A stretch of 21,667 bases of DNA from Coriobacteriia bacterium (GTDB lineage Bacteria; Actinomycetota; Coriobacteriia; Anaerosomatales; SLCP01), in assembly GCA_007125735.1 (NCBI GenBank), contig SLCP01000095.1, positions 1 to 21,667 on the forward strand, written 5' to 3'. Below, one piece after another: positions 8,287 through 14,770 of the stretch. The notes beneath the pieces were generated by a model, which was not told where the DNA came from, searched no databases, and saw only the letters and a list, made by a program, of their open reading frames with translations. Both the position numbers and the translations under genes were made by a program. How positions within the stretch are numbered: the stretch's first letter is position 1; every line of letters starts with the position of its first letter.

Positions 8287-8820
8287 GTGTTCGGCGAGCC
8301 GGGGCGCGGGGACCGCATCGCCCGCATGATCGGTATCCCGCTCCTCCTCCTCTTCATCGCCATCACGGCCGTCTTCTACGTCCTCTTCGCGCACCTTGCC
8401 GTCGAGGGCGACTCGATGCTTCCCACGCTCCGTGACGCCGATCGCGTCTTGATCACGAAAGGCTACGACGATCCGCGCGCAGGCGACATAGTGGTGGTCA
8501 AGGTGCGCTCGCGACACACGGGTGAGCTTCGCGACTTCATCAAGCGGGTGGTGGCGGTCGAAGGGGACACGGTGCGCGTCGATCGCGGTGTCGCCTACAT
8601 CAACGGTGTGCGCGAGGCCGATGCGTACGACTTCCTCACCGGCGAGGACGACGTCTCGACACCTGAACTGGTCGTCCCGGAAGACCACGTCTACGTGCTC
8701 GGCGACAATCGCCCGATCTCGTTCGACAGCAGGTTCTATGGCCCGGTCCCGCTGAGCGCGACGACAGGCCGGATCGTCGCCATCTACGCGCCCATCGGCA
8801 GGATCGGGACGGTTGACTGA
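8287..8820 (+). CDS. lepB: signal peptidase I, first copy
   Basis: This membrane protease removes signal peptides from secreted proteins. The 177-residue protein has one N-terminal transmembrane segment (about 15-36) and catalytic Ser43 in EGDSMLPTL. The general base Lys86 lies in FIKRVVAVEG, and the conserved box GDNRPISFDSR spans 139-149. The GTG start follows GAGAGG at 8275-8280. It sits 3 bases after ftsY and 47 before ffh, an uncommon place that suggests joint expression with the targeting machinery. It differs clearly from the second copy at 12315-12968: it has no long N-terminal extension and a different linker, so it is an older paralogue rather than a recent duplicate. Confidence 0.93.
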   Translation: MFGEPGRGDRIARMIGIPLLLLFIAITAVFYVLFAHLAVEGDSMLPTLRDADRVLITKGYDDPRAGDIVVVKVRSRHTGELRDFIKRVVAVEGDTVRVDRGVAYINGVREADAYDFLTGEDDVSTPELVVPEDHVYVLGDNRPISFDSRFYGPVPLSATTGRIVAIYAPIGRIGTVD

Positions 8821-8826
8821 CACCCC

Positions 8827-8853
8827 CATGCCGACCTAGCCTGGTCGGACATG
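8827..8853 (+). other. hairpin just upstream of the ffh Shine-Dalgarno
   Basis: CCGACC (8831-8836) pairs with GGTCGG (8843-8848) around TAGCCT. CATG on each side (8827-8830 and 8850-8853) extends the stem past a bulged A, giving 10 bp. It ends 2 bases before GAGGAGG (8856-8862). Possible roles are modulation of ffh translation or weak attenuation; neither is shown. Confidence 0.45.
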
Positions 8854-8867
8854 CCGAGGAGGACTCG

Positions 8868-10220
8868 ATGTTCCAGAACCTGACCGACCGTTTGCAATCG
8901 ATATTCGCCGACCTTACCGGCAAGGGCCGTCTGTCCGAGGCCGACGTTGACGCAGCGATGCGCGAGATACGCATGGCGCTGCTCGAGGCCGACGTCAACT
9001 TCAAGGTCGTGAAGTCGTTCGTCGCCAGCGTCCGCGAGCGTGCCATCGGCGCCGAGGTCACCTCATCACTCACACCTGGCCAGGCGGTCGTGCGTATCGT
9101 CCTCGAGGAACTCACGACCCTCCTCGGGGCGGGTGAGGCGCGCCTCACGTTCACCGGTCGCATCCCTGGCATCGTGATGCTCGTGGGATTGCAGGGCTCC
9201 GGCAAGACGACCGCCGCAGCCAAGCTCGCCAACCTCCTCCGCAAGCAGGGCAAGCGCCCCCTGCTCGTGGCGTGCGACGTGTACCGGCCTGCAGCCATCG
9301 ATCAGCTCGAGGCGCTCGGCAAGGAGCTCGACATCCCCGTCTACCGCGGCGAGGGCGCCGACCCGGTCGCGATCGCGAAGGCCGGCGTGAAGTCGGCGAT
9401 CGACACGATGCGCGACACGGTCATCATCGACACGGCCGGACGTCTCCACGTCGACGAGGAGATGATGGCGGAGGCCGCACGAATCCGAGATGCCGTCCGG
9501 CCCGATCAGATCGTCATGGTGGTCGACGCGATGACCGGTCAAGACGCGGTTGCAGCGGCGACGGCGTTCGCCGAGCGGGTCGCGTTCGACGGCGTGATCG
9601 TCTCGAAGCTCGACGGCGATGCACGGGGCGGCGCAGCGCTGTCGGTGAAGAGCGTCACCGGCCGTCCGATCCTCTTTGCCGGCGTGGGCGAGAAGCTCGA
9701 CGCGCTCGAGCCGTTCCACCCGGACCGGATGGCCCGCAGGATCCTCGGCATGGGGGACGTCGTCTCACTCATCGAGAAGGCGCAAGAGACGATGGACGCC
9801 GAGGAGACGGCGGACCTGGAGGAGCGCCTCAAGAAGGCGCAGTTCACCTTCGATGATTTCCTCACACAGCTGCGTCAGGTGAAGAAGATGGGTGGCCTCG
9901 GCAATATCATGAAGATGCTGCCCGGCGCAGGACAGCTCAAGGAGCTCGCCGACGCAGACATCGATGAGAAGCAACTCGATCGCACCGCTGCGATCATCCA
10001 GTCGATGACCGCCGAGGAGCGCCGCAACCCCAAGATCATCAACGGTTCGCGCAGGGAGCGCATCGCCCGGGGTTCCGGCATGACCGTCACCGACGTGAAC
10101 CGGCTCATCAAGCAATTCGAGCAGGCCAAGAAGATGATGAAGCAGTTGCAGGGCGGCGCCGGCGGCAAGGGACGCAAGGGACGGTTCAAGCTGCCGCCGG
10201 GGATGACGCCCCCGCTCTAG
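8868..10220 (+). CDS. ffh: signal recognition particle protein Ffh
   Basis: Ffh binds the SRP RNA and hydrophobic signal sequences emerging from the ribosome, then docks with FtsY. The 450 residues contain an N domain (about 1-90) and a GTPase domain with GLQGSGKT (107-114), DTAGR (188-192) and SKLDGDARGG. The methionine-rich M domain (about 300-450) includes GGLGNIMKMLPG, the RRERIARGSG RNA-binding stretch, and the KKMMKQLQGG tail. GAGGAGG at 8856-8862 precedes the ATG by 5 bases. The SRP RNA gene was not found in the window. The gene is followed by a 130-base gap holding the rpsP promoter. Confidence 0.98.
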   Translation: MFQNLTDRLQSIFADLTGKGRLSEADVDAAMREIRMALLEADVNFKVVKSFVASVRERAIGAEVTSSLTPGQAVVRIVLEELTTLLGAGEARLTFTGRIPGIVMLVGLQGSGKTTAAAKLANLLRKQGKRPLLVACDVYRPAAIDQLEALGKELDIPVYRGEGADPVAIAKAGVKSAIDTMRDTVIIDTAGRLHVDEEMMAEAARIRDAVRPDQIVMVVDAMTGQDAVAAATAFAERVAFDGVIVSKLDGDARGGAALSVKSVTGRPILFAGVGEKLDALEPFHPDRMARRILGMGDVVSLIEKAQETMDAEETADLEERLKKAQFTFDDFLTQLRQVKKMGGLGNIMKMLPGAGQLKELADADIDEKQLDRTAAIIQSMTAEERRNPKIINGSRRERIARGSGMTVTDVNRLIKQFEQAKKMMKQLQGGAGGKGRKGRFKLPPGMTPPL

Positions 10221-10262
10221 GAGGAAATCGCCGCCTGCGCCGAATCGTGTGCCGGATGCGTT

Positions 10263-10291
10263 TTGACCCCGTCAGAGGTATGTCATATCAT
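10263..10291 (+). promoter_or_regulatory. sigma-70-type promoter for the rpsP operon
   Basis: TTGACC (10263-10268) and TATCAT (10286-10291) are separated by 17 bases, the optimum for the housekeeping sigma factor. The pair lies in the gap between ffh and rpsP, about 60 bases before the rpsP start. It would drive rpsP, khpA, rimM, trmD and lepB. Confidence 0.65.
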
Positions 10292-10312
10292 TAGCAGTCG
10301 CTTTGTGTTCCC

Positions 10313-10332
10313 GTGGCCGCGCTGGCGGTCAC
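10313..10332 (+). other. hairpin in the rpsP leader
   Basis: GTGGCCGC (10313-10320) and GCGGTCAC (10325-10332) form an 8-bp stem with one G-U pair and the loop GCTG. It ends 7 bases before the Shine-Dalgarno GGAGGTGA (10340-10347). Its position would suit control of rpsP translation, but no such control is demonstrated. Confidence 0.45.
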
Positions 10333-10350
10333 CCTACCCGGAGGTGAACG

Positions 10351-10794
10351 TTGGCAGTCAAGATCCGTCTTGCGCGCGCCGGTGCGAAGAAGGCCCCCTT
10401 CTACCGCATCGTCGCTGCTGATTCCCGCTCGCCGCGCGATGGCCGGTTCCTCGAGATCCTCGGCCGGTACAACCCGCGGACCGAGCCCAGCTTCATCGAA
10501 CTCGACGTCGAGCGCACCGAGGCGTGGATCGCCAAGGGCGCCCAGATGACCGAGACCGCCGCCAAGCTCTACGAGATCGCCAAGAACCCGGATGCCGAGG
10601 CGCCCTCCCGGGAGGCCAAGCCGTCCAAGAAGGCTCAGGCGAAAGCGGCCGAAGAGGCTGCTACCCCCGCCGAGGAGCCGGCAGCTGCCGAGGCGTCCGC
10701 AGAAGAGTCCGCCGAGGAACCCGCCGCTGCCGAGGAGGTCGCCGAGGAGCCCGAGGCAGAGACCGAGGCTTCCGACGACAGCGAGAACGAGTAG
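10351..10794 (+). CDS. rpsP: 30S ribosomal protein bS16 with acidic C-terminal tail
   Basis: bS16 binds 16S rRNA in the body of the small subunit. The core (about 1-80) has the conserved start MAVKIRLARAGAKKAPFYRIV and NPRTEP. Standard bS16 is 80-90 residues, but this one has 147. The extra tail (about 88-147) begins Lys-rich (SKKAQAKAA) and then consists almost entirely of Ala, Glu, Pro, Ser and Asp, ending SDDSENE. It is probably disordered and strongly negative. Acidic or Ala-rich tails on bS16 are known from Actinomycetota. The TTG start is supported by GGAGGTGA at 10340-10347 and the family-typical MAVKIRL. It is the first gene of the operon behind the 10263 promoter. Confidence 0.96.
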   Translation: MAVKIRLARAGAKKAPFYRIVAADSRSPRDGRFLEILGRYNPRTEPSFIELDVERTEAWIAKGAQMTETAAKLYEIAKNPDAEAPSREAKPSKKAQAKAAEEAATPAEEPAAAEASAEESAEEPAAAEEVAEEPEAETEASDDSENE

Positions 10795-10806
10795 GCGAGG
10801 ACCGAC

Positions 10807-11055
10807 ATGTCGCGTACCGCTGACCCGGAGTCACTACTTCGATACCTCATCACATCGCTCGTCGATGCTCCCGATTCGGTGAGTATCGCCAAGAAGGTGA
10901 CGAGCAACTCGACCGTGTATGAGATCTCGGTCGAGCCCGACGACGTCGGCAAGGTCATCGGACGTCAGGGCCGCATCATCAAGGCGATCAGGACGGTCAT
11001 CCGCGCCGCATCGAGCGTGAACGGCGACCACGTCGACGTGGAGGTACTGGGGTAG
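10807..11055 (+). CDS. khpA: KH-domain RNA-binding protein KhpA
   Basis: This 82-residue protein consists of one KH domain with the RNA-binding loop VIGRQGRII (GRQG at 52-55). Members of this family (KhpA, formerly YlqC) bind RNA, in some Gram-positive bacteria with KhpB, and influence cell size and small RNA levels. The position between rpsP and rimM is strongly conserved. GAGG (10797-10800) sits 6 bases before the ATG. The stop is 5 bases before the rimM start. Confidence 0.93.
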   Translation: MSRTADPESLLRYLITSLVDAPDSVSIAKKVTSNSTVYEISVEPDDVGKVIGRQGRIIKAIRTVIRAASSVNGDHVDVEVLG

Positions 11056-11060
11056 GGCGT

Positions 11061-11585
11061 ATGACCGAGACCCCGTTCGTTCCGGTGGCGCGCGTCATCA
11101 AGGCTCACGGCACGCGCGGCGAGGTCTCCGTTTCCTACGTCGTCGACACGCCCTCGGAGCTGCCCGAGTCACTCGAGGTATGGGTGGTCCCGCCTCCGTC
11201 GGGTGAACGCTCCGGAGTCATCGAGTCGGTCCGTCCAGGGCCGAAAGGCCCCCTCGTGAAGATATCGGGGTTCGATGACCGGACGGCAGCGGAGGCCCTT
11301 CGTGGGCGCATGCTCGTTGCGCGCCCGGCCGACCTGCCTGCGCACATCGCCGAGCCGCCGTTCGATCCCGTCGGGATGGCGGTGCACGACGAGAGCCGAG
11401 GCTTTCTTGGAACCGTGACCGAGGTCATCGAGACCGGTGCCAACGACGTCTGGATCGTCGAGGACGGGCCGTTCGGGCAGGTGCTGATACCGGTGATCGA
11501 CGACGTGGTGATCTCTCTGGACGAGGACTCGCGTGCCGTGTCGGTGAGATTGCTCGAAGGATTGCTCGAGGAGGGCACTGAGTGA
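11061..11585 (+). CDS. rimM: 16S rRNA processing protein RimM
   Basis: RimM helps assemble the 30S head and binds ribosomal protein uS19. The 174-residue protein has the N-terminal RimM barrel with AHGTRGEV (15-22) and DRTAAEALRG (73-82). It is followed by a PRC-barrel with GTVTEVIETGANDVW and LIPVIDDVV. Its Shine-Dalgarno is weak (GGTAGGGCG), and the start lies 5 bases after khpA, so translation is probably coupled. The end overlaps the trmD start by 4 bases. Confidence 0.95.
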   Translation: MTETPFVPVARVIKAHGTRGEVSVSYVVDTPSELPESLEVWVVPPPSGERSGVIESVRPGPKGPLVKISGFDDRTAAEALRGRMLVARPADLPAHIAEPPFDPVGMAVHDESRGFLGTVTEVIETGANDVWIVEDGPFGQVLIPVIDDVVISLDEDSRAVSVRLLEGLLEEGTE

Positions 11586-12322
11586 TCGTCGACGTCATCA
11601 CGATATTCCCTGAGATGTTCTCAGGCCCGATGAGTACCTCCATCGTCGGATCGGCGCGCGAGCGCGGTCTTCTCGAGCTTCGTCTTCACGACCTGCGCGA
11701 CCACACCTCCGACCGGCATCGGACCACCGATGACTACCCGTACGGTGGGGGACCGGGCATGGTCATGAAGCCGGAGCCGCTCGTCGACGCGATCCGGGCC
11801 GTGCGCGACCTGGAACCCGATGAGGCGCCGGTCGCTGTCCTCACGCCGAGCGGCCGTACCTTCGACCAGGAGTTCGCCCGCTCCCTTGGCTCGCTCGACC
11901 GGCTGATACTCGTGTGCGGCCGTTACGAGGGAATCGATGAGCGCGTGTTCGCCCACGCGGACATGACCATCTCGATCGGTGACTACGTGCTTACCGGAGG
12001 TGAGTTGCCGGCGATGGTGGTGATCGACGCTGTCGCCCGATTGCTGCCCGGCGTGCTCGGCGACGAGGCCTCTTCAGAAGACGAATCCTTCAGTGAGGGC
12101 CTGTTGGAGTATCCTCAGTACACGCGTCCTGCGATCTACGACGGCATCTCGGTGCCGGACGTGCTGCTGAGCGGCAACCACGCTGCGATCGCAGCGTACC
12201 GTCGCGAGGAGGCGATCCGAAAGACCGCACGGGTGAGACCGGACCTCATCGAGTCCGCCCGACTGACCGATGACGAGCGTCGCCTGGCATGCGACGCTCG
12301 AAAGGAGATCGACCGTGACTGA
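11582..12322 (+). CDS. trmD: tRNA (guanine-37-N1)-methyltransferase TrmD
   Basis: TrmD uses S-adenosylmethionine to methylate G37 next to the anticodon, which prevents frameshifting. The 246-residue protein shows the trefoil-knot motifs YPYGGGPGMVMKPEP (52-66), CGRYEGIDER (112-121) and GDYVLTGGELPA (133-144). LLEYPQYTRP and LLSGNH follow. Arg153 matches the conserved catalytic Arg154 of the H. influenzae enzyme. The general base Asp169 is replaced at the aligned position by Glu168 in EDESF, a conservative change. The GTG start has GAGGAGG at 11568-11574 and overlaps the rimM stop. The 3' end overlaps the second signal peptidase gene by 8 bases. Confidence 0.97.
   Translation: MIVDVITIFPEMFSGPMSTSIVGSARERGLLELRLHDLRDHTSDRHRTTDDYPYGGGPGMVMKPEPLVDAIRAVRDLEPDEAPVAVLTPSGRTFDQEFARSLGSLDRLILVCGRYEGIDERVFAHADMTISIGDYVLTGGELPAMVVIDAVARLLPGVLGDEASSEDESFSEGLLEYPQYTRPAIYDGISVPDVLLSGNHAAIAAYRREEAIRKTARVRPDLIESARLTDDERRLACDARKEIDRD
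12301..12307 (+). promoter_or_regulatory. Shine-Dalgarno that fixes the second lepB start
   Basis: AAAGGAG sits 7 bases before the GTG at 12315, inside the end of trmD. It makes that start much more likely than the upstream in-frame ATG at 12270, which has no such site and would add 15 residues overlapping trmD. Confidence 0.75.
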
Positions 12323-12968
12323 TCCGCACCACGACGAGTCCGTGTCCACCGACGGATACGGCACGGCCGTTCCTGAGGATTCAGCAAGCGGCGATAGCGA
12401 TCGGTCGCACGTGCAGGAGCCACCCAAGGCCGAGAAGCGTTCACCGAGCTTCTTGAGGTGGACGCTCGAGACGATCGTCATGATCGCTCTGGCCTTCCTG
12501 CTGGCGCAGGGTGTAAAGGCGTACGTGCTACAACCGTTCGTCATCCCTACCGGCTCGATGGAGACCACCATCATGGCCGGCGATCGAGTACTCGCAGAGA
12601 AGCTCACCTACCGGTTTCGTGATCCGCGGCCGGGGGAGATAGTCGTCTTCGACGACCCGACCGGGCGCCATCCGCAACTGATCAAGCGTGTCGTCGCTGT
12701 CGGAGGCCAGACCGTCGACATCGCCACCGGACGGGTCTTCATCGACGGCGAGCCTCTCGATGAGCCCTATCTCGACGAAGGGATACGCACCGATCCCGTG
12801 GGCGGCCTGCTGCCGCTCGAGTTGGCCGAAGACGAGCTCTGGCTCATGGGCGACAATCGCCCTTCGAGCGGCGACAGCAGGCTGATGGGAACGGTGGACG
12901 TCTCCCTGGTCCAAGGGCGCGCTTTCGCAACCTACTGGCCGTTCGATCGTATCGGACCCCTCCGCTAG
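12315..12968 (+). CDS. lepB: signal peptidase I, second copy
   Basis: This is a membrane-bound signal peptidase of 217 residues. A hydrophilic, acidic N-terminal region (about 1-45) precedes one transmembrane segment (about 50-72). Catalytic Ser81 is in IPTGSMETT, Lys124 in LIKRVVAVGG, and GDNRPSSGDSR is at 179-189. The periplasm-side domain is larger than in the first copy. It overlaps trmD by 8 bases, and a 152-base gap with the rplS promoter follows. Signal peptidases near trmD and rplS are usual in Actinomycetota, so this copy is probably the ancestral one and the copy at 8287 the added one. Confidence 0.95.
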   Translation: MTDPHHDESVSTDGYGTAVPEDSASGDSDRSHVQEPPKAEKRSPSFLRWTLETIVMIALAFLLAQGVKAYVLQPFVIPTGSMETTIMAGDRVLAEKLTYRFRDPRPGEIVVFDDPTGRHPQLIKRVVAVGGQTVDIATGRVFIDGEPLDEPYLDEGIRTDPVGGLLPLELAEDELWLMGDNRPSSGDSRLMGTVDVSLVQGRAFATYWPFDRIGPLR

Positions 12969-13027
12969 CGCTGGCGCTCGGCGTGCGGCGGCCCTCGCCG
13001 GAAGTGATCGCCTCTTCGTCTGCAGAG

Positions 13028-13057
13028 TTGCACCGCGCACCAAGCCTCGCCTATACT
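13028..13057 (+). promoter_or_regulatory. sigma-70-type promoter for rplS
   Basis: TTGCAC (13028-13033) and TATACT (13052-13057) are 18 bases apart, in the gap between lepB and rplS, about 64 bases before the rplS start. The leader between them and the gene has a small 5-bp hairpin (13065-13081). The promoter would let rplS be expressed apart from the rpsP operon. Confidence 0.6.
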
Positions 13058-13120
13058 ACGCACTTGCGCCTTGTGTGCGCAGATGAGACCCGCTGATACG
13101 ATTGAAGTCTGAGGATACCG

Positions 13121-13465
13121 ATGGATACCATTCGCGCCATGGAGCAGCAACAGATCAGAGACGACCTGCCCGAGTTCAACGTCGGCGACAACGTCAAGGT
13201 CCACTATCGCGTCGTAGAAGGCACGCGGGAGAGGGTCCAGGTCTTCCAGGGCGTCGTCATCCGTAGGCACGGCTCGAGCAACCGCGAGACCTTCACCGTT
13301 CGCAAGATCTCCTTCGGGGTCGGCGTCGAGCGCACCTTCCCGGTGCACTCTCCTAAGATCGTCAAGATCGAGATCGCCGGACGCGGGAAGGTCCGTCGCT
13401 CCAAGCTGTACTTCCTGCGTGACAAGGTCGGCAAGGCCGCCCGTCTCAAGGAGAAGGCGTACTAG
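13121..13465 (+). CDS. rplS: 50S ribosomal protein bL19
   Basis: bL19 lies at the interface of the ribosomal subunits. The 114-residue protein has the family motifs FNVGDNVKVHY, RVQVFQGVVI, FTVRKISFGVGVERTFP and the C-terminal KVRRSKLYFLRD. The ATG at 13121 follows GAGG (13111-13114) with a 6-base gap. An internal ATG at 13139 would give a shorter N-terminus closer to many homologues but lacks as good a site. It has its own promoter and a downstream hairpin, so it probably forms a single-gene unit. Confidence 0.96.
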   Translation: MDTIRAMEQQQIRDDLPEFNVGDNVKVHYRVVEGTRERVQVFQGVVIRRHGSSNRETFTVRKISFGVGVERTFPVHSPKIVKIEIAGRGKVRRSKLYFLRDKVGKAARLKEKAY

Positions 13466-13489
13466 CCGTTCGCGCACTGATGTGATCCC

Positions 13490-13518
13490 CGAAGGCCCCG
13501 GAGACCCCGGGGCCTTCG
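13490..13518 (+). terminator. hairpin terminator candidate after rplS
   Basis: A 12-bp perfect stem, CGAAGGCCCCGG with CCGGGGCCTTCG, encloses the loop AGACC (13502-13506). It begins 25 bases after the rplS stop. The downstream bases GTGCGTGG contain no T-run, so efficiency as a factor-free terminator is uncertain. Confidence 0.6.
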
Positions 13519-13528
13519 TGCGTGGCGG

Positions 13529-13534
13529 TATACT
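13529..13534 (+). promoter_or_regulatory. candidate -10 box for rnhB
   Basis: TATACT lies just after the rplS hairpin and 25 bases before the chosen rnhB start. There is no convincing -35 box, since the expected place falls in the hairpin. If used, transcription would begin near 13541. That excludes the ATG at 13539 and supports the GTG at 13560. Confidence 0.35.
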
Positions 13535-13559
13535 CGGCATGGAAGAGAGGTGTCCTCGC

Positions 13560-14339
13560 GTGACACGACCGACTATCGCAGAGTGCAAGGCACGTTTTGC
13601 TGCGGCCTCGATGCGCGAACTTCCTCAGCTCATCGAGGAGTACTCTGGTGACGCGCGTTCGGGCGTGCAGGCACTCGTCCGGCGAGCGCTGGTGTCGCTC
13701 GAGAAGCACAGAGCGGAGGTCAGCCGCGTGGAAGCCATGGCCGCACTGGAACGTACGCTTCGCGAGGGTGGCTGCCGTGCCGTTGCCGGCCTTGACGAGG
13801 TCGGCCGTGGTGCGCTCGCTGGACCTGTGACCGTCGCCGCAGTGATCCTACCCGCAGGTGTCGTCATCGAGGGACTCAACGATTCGAAGCTGATCGATCC
13901 CGCGGACCGCGTGCGACTCGCTACGCAGATCCGTTCGATCGCCGAAGCGGTGACGATCGCGCACGCAGCCGCCCACGTCATCGATGCCATCGGTATCGCC
14001 GGGGCCATCCGGTATGCGATGGAGCATGCGCTCTCTCGGCTACCCGTGCGCCCGGACCATGCAGTCACGGATGGCCGACCGTTCGGGCTGAGCGTCCCCG
14101 AGACAGCGGTTGTGAAGGGTGACTCCTCGGTCGCCGCGATCGCCGCGGCTTCGATTGTCGCAAAGGTGGAACGCGACACCATCATGCGACGGCTTGCCGA
14201 CGCGTACCCTGCATGGGAGTTCGATTCGAACAAGGGGTACGGGACCTCGGGACACCTCGCTGCCATCTCTGGTCACGGGCTCAGCATCGTTCATCGCCGC
14301 TCGTTCTCTCCATGCGACAGCCAGCCCGCCCTGTTCTGA
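13560..14339 (+). CDS. rnhB: ribonuclease HII
   Basis: RNase HII cuts RNA in RNA-DNA hybrids and removes single misincorporated ribonucleotides. The 259-residue protein has an N-terminal helical extension (about 1-75) like that of Bacillus RNase HII, then the catalytic domain. AGLDEVGRGALAGPV carries Asp79 and Glu80, NDSKLI follows, VTDGR carries Asp171 and ERDTIMRRL carries Asp206. These form the complete four-residue metal site. KGYGTSGHLAAI is also typical. The GTG at 13560 is preceded by GAGAGGTG (13545-13552); an ATG at 13539 is the alternative. The next gene, yraN, is 74 bases downstream. Confidence 0.95.
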   Translation: MTRPTIAECKARFAAASMRELPQLIEEYSGDARSGVQALVRRALVSLEKHRAEVSRVEAMAALERTLREGGCRAVAGLDEVGRGALAGPVTVAAVILPAGVVIEGLNDSKLIDPADRVRLATQIRSIAEAVTIAHAAAHVIDAIGIAGAIRYAMEHALSRLPVRPDHAVTDGRPFGLSVPETAVVKGDSSVAAIAAASIVAKVERDTIMRRLADAYPAWEFDSNKGYGTSGHLAAISGHGLSIVHRRSFSPCDSQPALF

Positions 14340-14413
14340 ATGGTCGTTTGTACATTGGATAGGTCTGGTTAGCTCCGTGCTGTCACCATGTGTCCCCGGA
14401 GAGGGGAGGGCAC

Positions 14414-14770
14414 ATGGATCGGAAGGAACTGGGCCAAAGAGGCGAGGACGCAGCAGCAGCCTACCTGGAACGTGTCGGCATGACCGTGGTGGAGCGCAAT
14501 TGGCGCTGCGTGTCGGGTGAAGCCGATGTCGTCGCACTCGACGGAGAAACACTGGTGATCGTCGAGGTCAAGACGAGGAGGAGCGACGCCGCAGGAAGTC
14601 CGGAGGAAGCCGTCTCTCCAACCAAACAGAAGCGTCTGTCGCGCATCGCACGGCACTACGTCGCCCACGCCGGACTCGATGGATGCGAGGTCAGATTCGA
14701 CGTCATCGCGATCCGGCCAATCGGCACCGACCGGGCGCTGCTGCGTCACCACAGGGCAGCGTTCTACTGA
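14414..14770 (+). CDS. yraN: YraN/UPF0102 family nuclease-fold protein
   Basis: This 118-residue protein belongs to the UPF0102 (YraN) family, predicted to have a restriction-endonuclease/Holliday-resolvase-like fold. The supporting core is GQRGEDAAAAYL at the N-terminus, then GEADVVALDG and LVIVEVKTRR with candidate metal-binding Glu11, Asp38, Glu51 and Lys53. The biochemical role is not established. The ATG at 14414 is chosen because GGGGAGG (14403-14409) is close upstream; an in-frame GTG at 14390 is less likely. Its stop overlaps the comM start by one base. Location beside rnhB, comM and dprA is a common arrangement and suggests DNA metabolism. Confidence 0.92.
   Translation: MDRKELGQRGEDAAAAYLERVGMTVVERNWRCVSGEADVVALDGETLVIVEVKTRRSDAAGSPEEAVSPTKQKRLSRIARHYVAHAGLDGCEVRFDVIAIRPIGTDRALLRHHRAAFY

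Noticed and set aside
7365..8829. Two long minus-strand open frames (7365-8366 and 7963-8829) opposite ftsY and lepB
   Set aside because: Low-complexity Ser/Arg or His/Asp-rich translations and no plausible start signals; shadows of GC-rich codons.
10612..10794. The Ala/Glu-rich part of rpsP as a frameshift or assembly artefact
   Set aside because: The frame runs uninterrupted into a normal stop with khpA correctly spaced after it, and such tails are known on actinobacterial bS16.
11582..12322. TrmD Glu168 at the general-base Asp position as an inactivating change
   Set aside because: It is conservative, an Asp directly precedes it, and I recall Glu at this place in other TrmD proteins, so loss of function is not supported.
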